A DNA stretch of 31,306 nt, taken from assembly GCA_910586975.1 (NCBI GenBank), contig CAJUKX010000032.1:1-31306 (forward strand), read 5' to 3'. A program made the translations under genes and the position numbers. The notes under the pieces were generated by a model. That model made no database searches. It was not told the DNA's origin and saw nothing but the letters and a program-made list of their open reading frames with translations. Positions 16,987 to 25,267 of this stretch are shown here, piece by piece (position 1 is the first letter of the stretch; every line of letters starts with the position of its first letter). This DNA is from an uncultured Muribaculaceae bacterium (GTDB lineage Bacteria; Bacteroidota; Bacteroidia; Bacteroidales; Muribaculaceae).

Positions 16987-16994
16987 CAAAATTA
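16987..16994 (-). promoter_or_regulatory. -7-like box, possible distal promoter of the efflux operon
   Basis: On the minus strand this reads TAATTTTG, an exact TAnnTTTG match. It points toward the TolC-like gene about 390 bases away, with the repeat element between. No -33 TTTG is seen at the right spacing. The interval 16861-16986 otherwise holds only the short frame described at 16858-16956. Confidence 0.3.
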
Positions 16995-17063
16995 CAAAAA
17001 AATCATAAAAAATTGATTATTCGGATTGTCAAATTCTATTTTTAAAACAAGTTTTATAAATAA

Positions 17064-17091
17064 CGGCGGGAAGCCGTAACAGCCCCCGCCG
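17064..17091 (-). terminator. Terminator of the sensor/regulator/PepSY operon
   Basis: CGGCGGG at 17064-17070 pairs with CCCGCCG at 17085-17091, and on the minus strand the stem is followed by TTATTTATAAAA. It lies 25 bases after the PepSY-like gene stop. The stem is GC-rich and the tail U-rich, as expected for an intrinsic terminator. Confidence 0.6.
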
Positions 17092-17115
17092 CCATCAAAA
17101 GGTTTATTGAAGGAT

Positions 17116-17580
17116 TTATCTGTGCTGATCTCGGCCTTTGCCGCCACGCTGACGAGGCTGCATGGGTTTTGCGTCTTCTGTCAATTTCAGTTCGCTGCCA
17201 TTTGAAAGTTCCACTTCATAGCCACCGCGCTTACGAGAAATCTCAACTATGCTTTGGCCTTTGAAGTTTGTTTCAACGTATTTAGCTATGGCTGAGGGCA
17301 CTATTGCAGCCGGAACTGATGTACCTTTGGCCGCCTTTACCTCTTTCCAATTACCGTCAGAGATAAAGTCAACCTCGGCACCGCTGGTGAAATCCACCTC
17401 GTATTCCATGCCTCGGCGGCCGTTGTCTTTTTCCACTTTTCTTACCTGATCATTGGCAAAGTATTTTGTTATGAATGTCTGTGCAGCTTTGGGCAACTCG
17501 TTACGGTTGATGGGTGTACCGGCAAAAATAGATGCCGATGCAGCTGTGCTGAGAAGCAGCAGAGTTAAGAACTTTTTCAT
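17116..17580 (-). CDS. Exported PepSY-like (DUF2874-type) protein with two repeats
   Basis: A 154-residue protein with a signal peptide (about 1-20, ending SIFAG) and two tandem PepSY-like units, about 28-83 and 92-137. Each has the pattern of a helix (FITKYF, YVETNF) followed by strands with YEVDF/YEVEL and an acidic site (SGAEVDF, NGSELKL). The tail, 138-154, is rich in Arg, Gly and Gln. Such proteins are common in Bacteroidetes; their role is unknown, though PepSY domains are often thought to bind or inhibit partners in the envelope. It is the third gene of an operon with the sensor kinase and response regulator, 11 bp after the regulator stop, so it may modulate the sensor or be an output of it. 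Confidence 0.8.
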   Translation of the reverse strand: MKKFLTLLLLSTAASASIFAGTPINRNELPKAAQTFITKYFANDQVRKVEKDNGRRGMEYEVDFTSGAEVDFISDGNWKEVKAAKGTSVPAAIVPSAIAKYVETNFKGQSIVEISRKRGGYEVELSNGSELKLTEDAKPMQPRQRGGKGRDQHR

Positions 17581-17591
17581 CTGTCTTTTTA

Positions 17592-18293
17592 TTATTTAGT
17601 TTGAATTAAATTGTTTAGATTGTTGAAAACAGCAATATATTTACGGCCGGCAGGAACGGGCCGGGGGAAGTGATGCATGTACACAGTCTTGTTTGCGAAT
17701 TTCTCAATAAAGGGCACAGCTATTATATAAGACCTGTGGATTCTTATGAAACTGTCGTCGGGCAGCTTGGCCTCAATATCCTTCATCGTTATCTGCGGGA
17801 CAACAGTGGGCAGATCTTTCCTGAAAATCTTCACATAATTATCCATAGCCTCTATCACAATTATATCTTTGAGGTTAACCACCACGTTCTTATGATCGGC
17901 CTTTAGAGTAATGAATCCGGCGGCAGTGTCTGAATCGGTATACTGCAGATACTTTTTGGCCTTGGCCATCGCACGCTCAAACCGGGGGTAAAATATGGGC
18001 TTGTGCAAAAAGTCGACCGCATCTGCATTAAAGCCGTCAAGAGCATAATTGGCATAGGCAGTGGTGAATATCAGGCATGTGCCCGCGGGCAGTTCTTTGG
18101 CAAGTTCCACTCCGTTGTGAGAATTCATTTCTATATCAAGAAACACTATTTGAGGTTTTGACGAGCGTACACACTCCATACCTGCCACGGGCGATGTGAA
18201 ACATTCGAGTTCTATATCTCCATACCTGTTACAGTATTCCTTGATTATACTCAGAGCTATCGGCTCATCATCTATAGCCACACACTTTATCAT
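17592..18293 (-). CDS. LytTR-family response regulator
   Basis: This 233-residue cytoplasmic regulator has a receiver domain with DDE at 8-10 and phospho-acceptor D53 (FLDIEM), and a C-terminal LytTR DNA-binding domain (about 128-225) with the family blocks IIVIEAMDNYVKI and FIRIHRSYIIA. LytTR domains bind paired direct repeats through beta strands. The start ATG overlaps the kinase stop by 4 bp, so the pair is co-translated. The divergent RND pump gene 1.2 kb away is the most obvious target besides the operon itself, but this is inference. Confidence 0.92.
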   Translation of the reverse strand: MIKCVAIDDEPIALSIIKEYCNRYGDIELECFTSPVAGMECVRSSKPQIVFLDIEMNSHNGVELAKELPAGTCLIFTTAYANYALDGFNADAVDFLHKPIFYPRFERAMAKAKKYLQYTDSDTAAGFITLKADHKNVVVNLKDIIVIEAMDNYVKIFRKDLPTVVPQITMKDIEAKLPDDSFIRIHRSYIIAVPFIEKFANKTVYMHHFPRPVPAGRKYIAVFNNLNNLIQTK

Positions 18294-19303
18294 ACAGATA
18301 AGTCAATACTAAGTTTAACAAAAAAGAATTGTCCGTCATTCTCGATGTTGATTTTATGTTTGCCGGGATAAAGCAGTTCAAGCCTTTTACGGCAATTTTC
18401 TATTCCCATGTGTTCGCCTATACGTTTTACGGGGAAAATACGGTTTTCAGTAGCGAATGTAAGTTTGCCGTCCTTCTCGGTCAAGCTGATAATTATATTG
18501 CTCTTTTCAACCGGCGATATTCCATGCTTGAAGCAATTTTCTACAAACGTCACCAACAGCATCGGCGGTATTTTCAAATCTTCATTTATTATATCAACAT
18601 CCATAGTCACCGTAGTCATGCCGTTCAAACGCAACGACTGCAATTCAACGTATTGCCTTATATAATCGGTCTCGTCGGATAACGGTACAAAATCGCGCTG
18701 CGAGGTAGTGTGAATATAGCGGAGCATCGAAATATATTTTTCCAATGATTCAAGAGCCTTATCGTCATGGGTCAGAAACAGACCATACAGCGAGTTGAGG
18801 GTATTGAACATGAAATGAGGCTTTATCTGAGCCTTATATAATTCAATCTCGGCACGGTCGCGCTCGGCTTCCACGGCGCGGCGGCGCGATTTCTGCAAAT
18901 TGGCCTGGGTGAGCAAGCCTATGGCAAAACTGAAAGACTCCACTATCATGAACAGGGACCAAACAGCTTGCTGATATTGCTGTATCATGGGGAATACCCG
19001 CGTGATGCCCTCATCATGGATATTAGGTTTGGGAGTATACAAGCTCACCGTGGTCAAAAAATATGTTATGACCACAGAAGTCACTATCAGGCATACACTT
19101 ATCCACCTGCACCTTTTATCTCTGAATAACAGAGGTACGGTCATTACTCTGTTAAGAAAATAAAGGGCATACAGCCATACTCCTACAGTAACCACGTACC
19201 ATTGGAAATTATGGAACCATCTTTCTACCGGAAATATCATCACCATAAACGGCAACACTATGAGGCAGAAAACTACATCTATGTATTTCGACAAATTCTT
19301 CAT
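18290..19303 (-). CDS. LytS/YehU-type membrane sensor histidine kinase
   Basis: A 337-residue kinase with four predicted membrane segments (about 8-26, 36-52, 68-88, 113-133) and short external loops, then a coiled region and the His_kinase domain with KPHFMFNTLNSL, where H163 is the phospho-acceptor, then an ATPase domain with the N-box VTFVENCFKHG and a late GIENCRKRLELLY block. There is no large external sensor domain, so the signal probably enters through the membrane or a partner protein, for which the PepSY-like product of the same operon is a candidate. It is the first gene of the operon; the -7 box lies 28 bp upstream. Confidence 0.9.
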   Translation of the reverse strand: MKNLSKYIDVVFCLIVLPFMVMIFPVERWFHNFQWYVVTVGVWLYALYFLNRVMTVPLLFRDKRCRWISVCLIVTSVVITYFLTTVSLYTPKPNIHDEGITRVFPMIQQYQQAVWSLFMIVESFSFAIGLLTQANLQKSRRRAVEAERDRAEIELYKAQIKPHFMFNTLNSLYGLFLTHDDKALESLEKYISMLRYIHTTSQRDFVPLSDETDYIRQYVELQSLRLNGMTTVTMDVDIINEDLKIPPMLLVTFVENCFKHGISPVEKSNIIISLTEKDGKLTFATENRIFPVKRIGEHMGIENCRKRLELLYPGKHKINIENDGQFFFVKLSIDLSV

Positions 19304-19330
19304 GCAGAGGAAGCCTTGGAATTACAAACG

Positions 19331-19338
19331 CAAAGTTA
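19331..19338 (-). promoter_or_regulatory. -7 box for the sensor kinase operon
   Basis: On the minus strand this reads TAACTTTG, an exact TAnnTTTG match, 27 bp before the kinase start codon. It is the same octamer as the sensor and susC -7 boxes of the fructan locus. Confidence 0.5.
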
Positions 19339-19365
19339 AGTATTTTTGAATTAATGAGGTGATTC

Positions 19366-19390
19366 GATGTGTGTAGTTCGCCACCACATC
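19366..19390. promoter_or_regulatory. Inverted repeat in the kinase/RND divergent region
   Basis: GATGTG at 19366-19371 and CACATC at 19385-19390 form a 6-bp inverted repeat with a 13-bp spacer. It lies 27 bp upstream of the kinase -7 box and about 56 bp upstream of the RND -7 box, a place where one regulator could act on both genes. Binding is not shown by the sequence alone. Confidence 0.25.
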
Positions 19391-19446
19391 CGGGTATTTG
19401 GTCACTTAATATACAGACCCGTGTTTTAGCATAAAGTTTAATGGAT

Positions 19447-19454
19447 TAATTTTG
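19447..19454 (+). promoter_or_regulatory. -7 box for the RND pump gene
   Basis: TAATTTTG matches TAnnTTTG, 65 bp before the RND start codon. A TTTT run at 19424-19427 is a poor -33 match about 19 bp upstream. Confidence 0.4.
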
Positions 19455-19519
19455 CCCTAAAGTCAGGATAAACCATAAAATAAAACCGACTATATAAAGT
19501 CATCAACCTCAATATAAAA

Positions 19520-22500
19520 ATGACAGTAAAGACATTCATAGACCGCCCTATTCTTGCCGGCGTCATTTCAGTGCTGATAGTTATACTCGGTATTCTGGGC
19601 TTGGTACAGCTTCCGATCGAACAATTCCCTAACATAGCGCCCCCTACTGTGCGTGTGCAGGCATCGTATACCGGTGCCAATGCCGAGACTGTAATGAAAA
19701 GCGTCATCGTACCTCTTGAAGAATCGCTCAATGGTGTTGAGGATATGATGTACATGACATCGACGGCTACCAATACCGGCACCGCATCAATAACCATATA
19801 TTTCAAGCAAGGAACCGATGCAGATATGGCTGTGGTAAATGTTCAAAACAGGGTAGCGTCGGCACAGGGTTTATTGCCGGCTGAAGTAACCAAAAGCGGT
19901 GTCACCATAAGGAAACGTCAGAACAGCACGTTGAAATCCATTACATTATACAGCCCTGATGACAGCTACGACTCTAAATTTCTGACTAACTATATGAAAA
20001 TCAATATCGAGCCTCAGCTGTCGCGAATCACAGGCGTGGGCGAAGTAAATATTTTCAGCGCGGAATATGCCATGCGTATATGGCTCGATCCGGCGCGTAT
20101 GTCCCAATATGGTCTGGTACCGGCAGATATTGATAAAGTACTTGCCGAACAAAACATTGAGTCACCTACAGGCACTCTTGGCGCCGAGTCCATAAATACA
20201 TTTCAATACGTACTGAAATATCGTGGCCGATATGAGGATGCGGTTGAATATGAAAATCTGGTCGTGAGAGCTTTTCCGGATGGAACAGTGTTGAGACTTA
20301 AAGACATAGCTACCGTAGAGCTCGGAGCCGTCAACTACGCTATGCTGAGCGAGACCAGTGGCCATCCCGGAGCCAATGCCATGATTGCGCAGACTGCCGG
20401 CTCGAACGCAAATGAGGTAATCAATGAAATCGACCGGACTCTCGATGAACTGAGAGGGAGACTCCCCGCCGGAATGATATTGACTGATATCTCAAGCACC
20501 AAAGACTTTCTCGACGCTTCAATCGGCAAGGTAATAGAAACTCTTATAATTGCACTACTCCTTGTGGTTTTAGTAGTATACCTTTTCCTGCATGATTTCA
20601 GAGCCACCATTATCCCCATAGTGTCGATTATTGTATCTCTTACCGGTACTTTTGCATTCATCTATGCCGTGGGGTTCACGCTCAATATGCTTACCTTGTT
20701 TGCCATAGTGCTGGTAATCGGAACCGTGGTCGACGACTCGGTGGTGGTAGTCGAAGCCGTACAGGCAAAATTTGATGAAGGAGAGAAAGACCCTTATCAA
20801 GCTACAGTATCGGCTGTGGGCGGATTATCGGCAGCTCTTATAACCACTACTATCGTGTTCATGGCTGTATTTATACCCGTATGCTTCATAGGCGGAACTT
20901 CAGGCACGTTCTATAAACAATTCGGACTCACCATGGCGGTTGCGGTGGGTATATCGCTTATAAATGCCATGACTTTGTGCCCGGCATTAAGCGCCATACT
21001 CATGCGTCCACATAATGGCTGCAGTGATAAGTCTTCGTTTATCAACCGCTTCAACTATGCCTTCGACAAGTCATTCTCTACAGTTGTGGGTCAATACAAG
21101 AGTGGAATACTGCTTTTATTCAAAAGAAGATGGATTGTATTCGCGCTGTTTATAGTTTCCACGGCAGGACTGATATGGCTTATTTCAAGTACAAAGACCG
21201 GACTTGTTCCGCAAGAGGATATGGGAACACTGAGCCTGAACATCCAGGTAGCTGCCGGCAGTAACCTGGCAGAGACTGAGCGTGTGATGGACGAGGTGGA
21301 AGATGCGATAAAAGATATTCCCGAGATATACATATACTCGCGTGTTACCGGTAAAAATGCGCGTCACGACCAGTCGGCATCTGCCGGTTCGTTCAGTATA
21401 AGGCTGCGAGACTGGGATGAGCGTAAGAGAGCAGAGCAAAATATCAACGCGGTGATACGCGAGATATATAAACGCACCGCATCCATATCCTCAGCCCAGA
21501 TCAGAGTTTCTCAATCGCCCATGATTTCGGGATACGGCACCGGTAGCGGTTTTGAACTTTATGTGCAGGATCGCTCAGGAAAAACCACCGACGAGTTGTT
21601 GCAGGTTACACGCACATTTATCGACTCATTGAACGCTCGTCCGGAAATATCGCGTGCATATACCACTTTCGACACCAAATACCCGCAATACATGGTTGAA
21701 GTGGATGCTGTGAAGTGCCTTCAGATGAATGTATCTCCGGCCGATGTGCTGTCTACACTGGCCGGATATGTAGGGGGCAGCTATTCATCAAATCTAAACA
21801 GATTCACAAAACTGTATCGTGTAATGGTACAGGGACACCCCGAAAGTCGCCTTAATGTAGAATCATTGAAGAGCATGTTTGTAAGATCATCAACCGGTGA
21901 AATGCTACCTATCGACAATTTCATAAATCTCACTAAAGTATATGGTTCTGAAAGTCTGTCGCGATTCAATCTGTTTCCATCTATCTCTGTATTTGGCGAG
22001 CAGGGCGACGGGTACAGTTCGGGAGAAACCCTCAACGCAATCAAAGAAGTGGCGGCCAAGTACCTGCCATCGGGATTCGGCTATGAATTCGGTGGTATGT
22101 CAAGAGAAGAATCCTCCACCGGCAACATTACAATTATTGTATTCTGTATATGTTTTGCATTCATATACCTTATATTATGCGCGTTGTATGAAAGCCTTAC
22201 CATTCCGCTCGCTGTGCTTGTTGCAGTGCCTGTAGGATTGGCAGGCAGTTTCCTGTTTGCCAAATGGTGGGGTATCGAAAATAATATTTACATGCAGATA
22301 GGACTCATCATGCTCATAGGACTATTGGCCAAAACTGCAATTCTGCTGACCGAATATGCCACAGCTCGCAGAAAAGAGGGCATGGGATTGTTGGAATCTG
22401 CCATATCTGCGGCCAAAGCCCGTTTCAGACCTATTATAATGACATCTGCTACCATGGTTTTCGGAATGTTGCCCCTGATGTTTGCTTCGGGAGTAGGTGC

Positions 22501-22657
22501 AAACGGTAATATTTCGGTTGGTGTAGCCACCGTAGGCGGACTATTGTTCGGGACTCTTGGCCTGCTCTTTATGGTTCCTGTATTTTTCGTTATTTTCCAA
22601 TACTTACACGAGCGTTTAATCCCCGAACATAAGCGCAAAAATACTACCGCTCAATGA
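19520..22657 (+). CDS. AcrB/HAE1-type RND efflux pump (orphan)
   Basis: A 1045-residue inner-membrane proton-driven exporter. It has the N-terminal FIDRPILAGVISVLIVILG helix, two large periplasmic loops, and twelve membrane segments. The proton relay is complete: D405 and D406 in TM4 (GTVVDDSVVV), matching AcrB D407/D408, and the TM10 lysine in IGLLAKTAILLTEYA. Length is normal for the HAE1 family. RND genes are usually next to an adaptor and a TolC gene; here none adjoins, so it must borrow partners encoded elsewhere. It is transcribed divergently from the LytTR system. Substrate unknown. Confidence 0.92.
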   Translation: MTVKTFIDRPILAGVISVLIVILGILGLVQLPIEQFPNIAPPTVRVQASYTGANAETVMKSVIVPLEESLNGVEDMMYMTSTATNTGTASITIYFKQGTDADMAVVNVQNRVASAQGLLPAEVTKSGVTIRKRQNSTLKSITLYSPDDSYDSKFLTNYMKINIEPQLSRITGVGEVNIFSAEYAMRIWLDPARMSQYGLVPADIDKVLAEQNIESPTGTLGAESINTFQYVLKYRGRYEDAVEYENLVVRAFPDGTVLRLKDIATVELGAVNYAMLSETSGHPGANAMIAQTAGSNANEVINEIDRTLDELRGRLPAGMILTDISSTKDFLDASIGKVIETLIIALLLVVLVVYLFLHDFRATIIPIVSIIVSLTGTFAFIYAVGFTLNMLTLFAIVLVIGTVVDDSVVVVEAVQAKFDEGEKDPYQATVSAVGGLSAALITTTIVFMAVFIPVCFIGGTSGTFYKQFGLTMAVAVGISLINAMTLCPALSAILMRPHNGCSDKSSFINRFNYAFDKSFSTVVGQYKSGILLLFKRRWIVFALFIVSTAGLIWLISSTKTGLVPQEDMGTLSLNIQVAAGSNLAETERVMDEVEDAIKDIPEIYIYSRVTGKNARHDQSASAGSFSIRLRDWDERKRAEQNINAVIREIYKRTASISSAQIRVSQSPMISGYGTGSGFELYVQDRSGKTTDELLQVTRTFIDSLNARPEISRAYTTFDTKYPQYMVEVDAVKCLQMNVSPADVLSTLAGYVGGSYSSNLNRFTKLYRVMVQGHPESRLNVESLKSMFVRSSTGEMLPIDNFINLTKVYGSESLSRFNLFPSISVFGEQGDGYSSGETLNAIKEVAAKYLPSGFGYEFGGMSREESSTGNITIIVFCICFAFIYLILCALYESLTIPLAVLVAVPVGLAGSFLFAKWWGIENNIYMQIGLIMLIGLLAKTAILLTEYATARRKEGMGLLESAISAAKARFRPIIMTSATMVFGMLPLMFASGVGANGNISVGVATVGGLLFGTLGLLFMVPVFFVIFQYLHERLIPEHKRKNTTAQ

Positions 22658-22784
22658 ATTTATACTACATATAGGGCATTGGGGCCAAAATAAGGATTAA
22701 AGATATACTACTGATCGCGCATTGGCCACCACTAATGTGTCATTCACCATTTTAGTAAAAGCATAATATCGCTGTATTATTCTA

Positions 22785-22805
22785 ATTATCAATACATTAT
22801 CAATA
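22785..22805. promoter_or_regulatory. Fur-like box before the Xus-like operon
   Basis: ATTATCAATA occurs at 22785-22794 and again at 22796-22805, an 11-bp period. On the other strand this gives two GATAAT-type hexamers, the building block of Fur sites. It ends 43 bp before the probable -7 box. A Fur site is expected for a siderophore uptake operon, but Fur sites of this lineage are poorly known and the region is AT-rich. Confidence 0.35.
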
Positions 22806-22848
22806 GCAATACTCAATATTAAGTATTTTATGTGATGTATAAACTTCC

Positions 22849-22856
22849 GAACTTTG
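22849..22856 (+). promoter_or_regulatory. -7-like box for the Xus-like operon
   Basis: GAACTTTG differs from TAnnTTTG by one base and lies 20 bp before the receptor start codon. A TTTTATG run about 19 bp upstream is the nearest -33 candidate. Confidence 0.35.
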
Positions 22857-22876
22857 CAGTAAAAACATAAGGATTT

Positions 22877-25252
22877 ATGCAAATTTGGAAAAAAATTCTA
22901 ATATGTGTCATAGCGGTGTTAACAGTCTCGGCAGCATACGCAAAGGGTGGCACAGGTATGATTTCAGGAAAGGTACTTTCTATTGACGGCGATCCCATTG
23001 ATTATGCTACCGTATTCCTTAAAGGAACTTCGTTGTCATGTTCAACTAATGAAAAAGGGCTATATCATCTTTCAGCACCCGAGGGTGAATATGTATTGGT
23101 ATTTTCGTCGGTGGGCTATGAAAAGCATGAGGCAAAAGTCAAGATTTCGTCACACCAACGCAGTAAGCTGAATGTGAAGCTTAAACCGTCGACTCAGCTT
23201 GCCGAAGTGATTGTGGTAAGCAATCCGTTGAGCAAGGTGAAAAACTCGGCTTTCAATGCCACCGCGGTAAATACCCGCGATCTGGTAAATACCACCAAGA
23301 CCCTGAGCGATGCTCTGAATAAAGCTCCGGGCATGAAGATACGCGAAAGTGGTGGCGTAGGCTCGGATATGGCGATGACAATGGACGGATTCAGCGGCAA
23401 GCATGTAAAAGTGTTTATCGACGGTGTGCCGCAGGAAGGCGTTGGCAGCTCTTTCGGACTGAATAATATTCCCGTGAATTTCGCCGACCGTATAGAGGTG
23501 TACAGAGGCGTGGTCCCTGTGGGATTCGGAGCCGATGCCATTGGTGGCGTAATCAATATAGTAACCCCTCGACGCCAACGTCGCTGGTTTATCGACGCAT
23601 CGTATTCTTACGGTTCCTTCAATACTCATAAATCTTATGTAAATTTTGGCCAGACACTTGCCAACGGTTTTAAATATGAAATAAACGCGTTTCAGAATTA
23701 TTCAGATAATAATTATTGGGTAGACACTCCTGTAGAAGATTTTACCACAGGCGCCATCAACAGAAAAAAACTCGAGCATGTGAAACGCTTCAATGACACC
23801 TACCATAACGAGGCTATAGTTGGCAAATTAGGTTTTGTTAATAAACGATGGGCCGACCGTCTGCTCTTCGGCCTCACCTATTCGCACATGTACAAAGAAG
23901 TGCAGACCGGTGTAAAACAGGAAATTGTATATGGACGGAAACACCGTCACGGTCATTCGCTCATTCCATCGGTGGAATATTCAAAGCGAAATCTCGGCTT
24001 GAAAGGTCTTGATGTATCGTTCAATGCAAACTACAACCGTGACAATACCACAAACGTTGACACAGCCGGAGTTAAGTACAACTGGGTAGGCCAAACGGCC
24101 CCGCTCAATTCTCCGGGCGAACAGTCTTATCAGAACTCAATGGCCATAAACAACAACTGGAGTGCAGCTGCTACAGTAAACTACCGTCTGTCGGAGCATC
24201 ATGTTTTCACGGTGAACAATGTATTCAATACATTCAACCGCACAAACGAAGATCTGCTCACCATACCTCACGGCAAAGATGAATTTTCAAAGGTAACGAG
24301 CAAGAATATAGCCGGTATCTCATACCGCTACATGCCCAATACGAAGTTTAATCTTACGGCTTTTGGCAAACAGTATCATCAGTATGTATCGGGACCTATA
24401 GCCACATCTTCAGCCCAGGATACGTATGTGTTGACTTCACGCACCATTGACTATTTCGGATACGGCGCGGCAGGCACATGGTTCATGCCCCTTGGTTTTC
24501 AGCTGAAGGCTTCATACGAAAAAGCCTACCGTCTGCCCACAATCGAGGAGATGTTTGGCGATGAAGATCTGGAAATAGGTGATATTTCATTAAAGCCCGA
24601 ATCAAGCCATAATGTTAACCTGAACCTGAGTTATAATGCTACCTTCGGCAGTAACATCATATACGCCGAAGCCGGTTTCATCTATCGCGATACCCGCGAT
24701 TATATACAGCGCAATATCTTGGCTTTGAGCGGTGGAAAATCAGCCGCCACATACATCAATTACGGCAAGGTATCTACAAAGGGAATCAGCATATCGGCCC
24801 GCTATAACTTCTCGCGCTGGCTGAGCCTGGGCGGAAATTTCACCCGGATGAACGTGCGCGACAATATGCCCACTGCCATGGGAAGCACCGTGCAGAACAT
24901 TGCCTATAAGGAACGTATGCCCAACCTGCCCTATCTGTTTGCCGACTCAGATATTAATTTCTATTGGCATGGTCTTGGACGCAGGGGCAATGTACTTACT
25001 CTCACGTATGACAATCAGTATACACACAGCTTCTGCTACTATGCCGAAAATATCGGTTCAAGCAACAGCGACTATATTGTACCCGATCAGTTCGCTCACA
25101 ATATAACCATATCTTATGGCATAGGACGCGGTCGCTACAATATATCGTTTGAATGCCGCAATATCACAAATGCCAAATTGTATGATAATTTCAGCTTGCA
25201 AAAAGCCGGCCGCGCATTCTATGGAAAATTCAGAATTTATTTCGGAAACTAA
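22877..25252 (+). CDS. TonB-dependent receptor, XusA-like (siderophore uptake)
   Basis: A 791-residue outer-membrane receptor. The signal peptide ends at AYA (22); a carboxypeptidase-regulatory-like domain spans about 26-103; AEVIVVSN at 109-116 is the TonB-box region; the plug runs to about 232 with VKVFIDGVP, RIEVYRG and ADAIGGVINIVT. The barrel ends in YGKFRIYFGN. At about 790 residues it is a classical receptor and not a SusC, and it has no SusD neighbour. The following genes, a DUF4374 lipoprotein and a PepSY-TM protein, reproduce the XusA-XusB-XusC set that B. thetaiotaomicron uses to take iron from foreign siderophores such as enterobactin. The assignment to that system is by gene order and domain types. 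Confidence 0.85.
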   Translation: MQIWKKILICVIAVLTVSAAYAKGGTGMISGKVLSIDGDPIDYATVFLKGTSLSCSTNEKGLYHLSAPEGEYVLVFSSVGYEKHEAKVKISSHQRSKLNVKLKPSTQLAEVIVVSNPLSKVKNSAFNATAVNTRDLVNTTKTLSDALNKAPGMKIRESGGVGSDMAMTMDGFSGKHVKVFIDGVPQEGVGSSFGLNNIPVNFADRIEVYRGVVPVGFGADAIGGVINIVTPRRQRRWFIDASYSYGSFNTHKSYVNFGQTLANGFKYEINAFQNYSDNNYWVDTPVEDFTTGAINRKKLEHVKRFNDTYHNEAIVGKLGFVNKRWADRLLFGLTYSHMYKEVQTGVKQEIVYGRKHRHGHSLIPSVEYSKRNLGLKGLDVSFNANYNRDNTTNVDTAGVKYNWVGQTAPLNSPGEQSYQNSMAINNNWSAAATVNYRLSEHHVFTVNNVFNTFNRTNEDLLTIPHGKDEFSKVTSKNIAGISYRYMPNTKFNLTAFGKQYHQYVSGPIATSSAQDTYVLTSRTIDYFGYGAAGTWFMPLGFQLKASYEKAYRLPTIEEMFGDEDLEIGDISLKPESSHNVNLNLSYNATFGSNIIYAEAGFIYRDTRDYIQRNILALSGGKSAATYINYGKVSTKGISISARYNFSRWLSLGGNFTRMNVRDNMPTAMGSTVQNIAYKERMPNLPYLFADSDINFYWHGLGRRGNVLTLTYDNQYTHSFCYYAENIGSSNSDYIVPDQFAHNITISYGIGRGRYNISFECRNITNAKLYDNFSLQKAGRAFYGKFRIYFGN

Positions 25253-25267
25253 AATCATAAATAAAAC

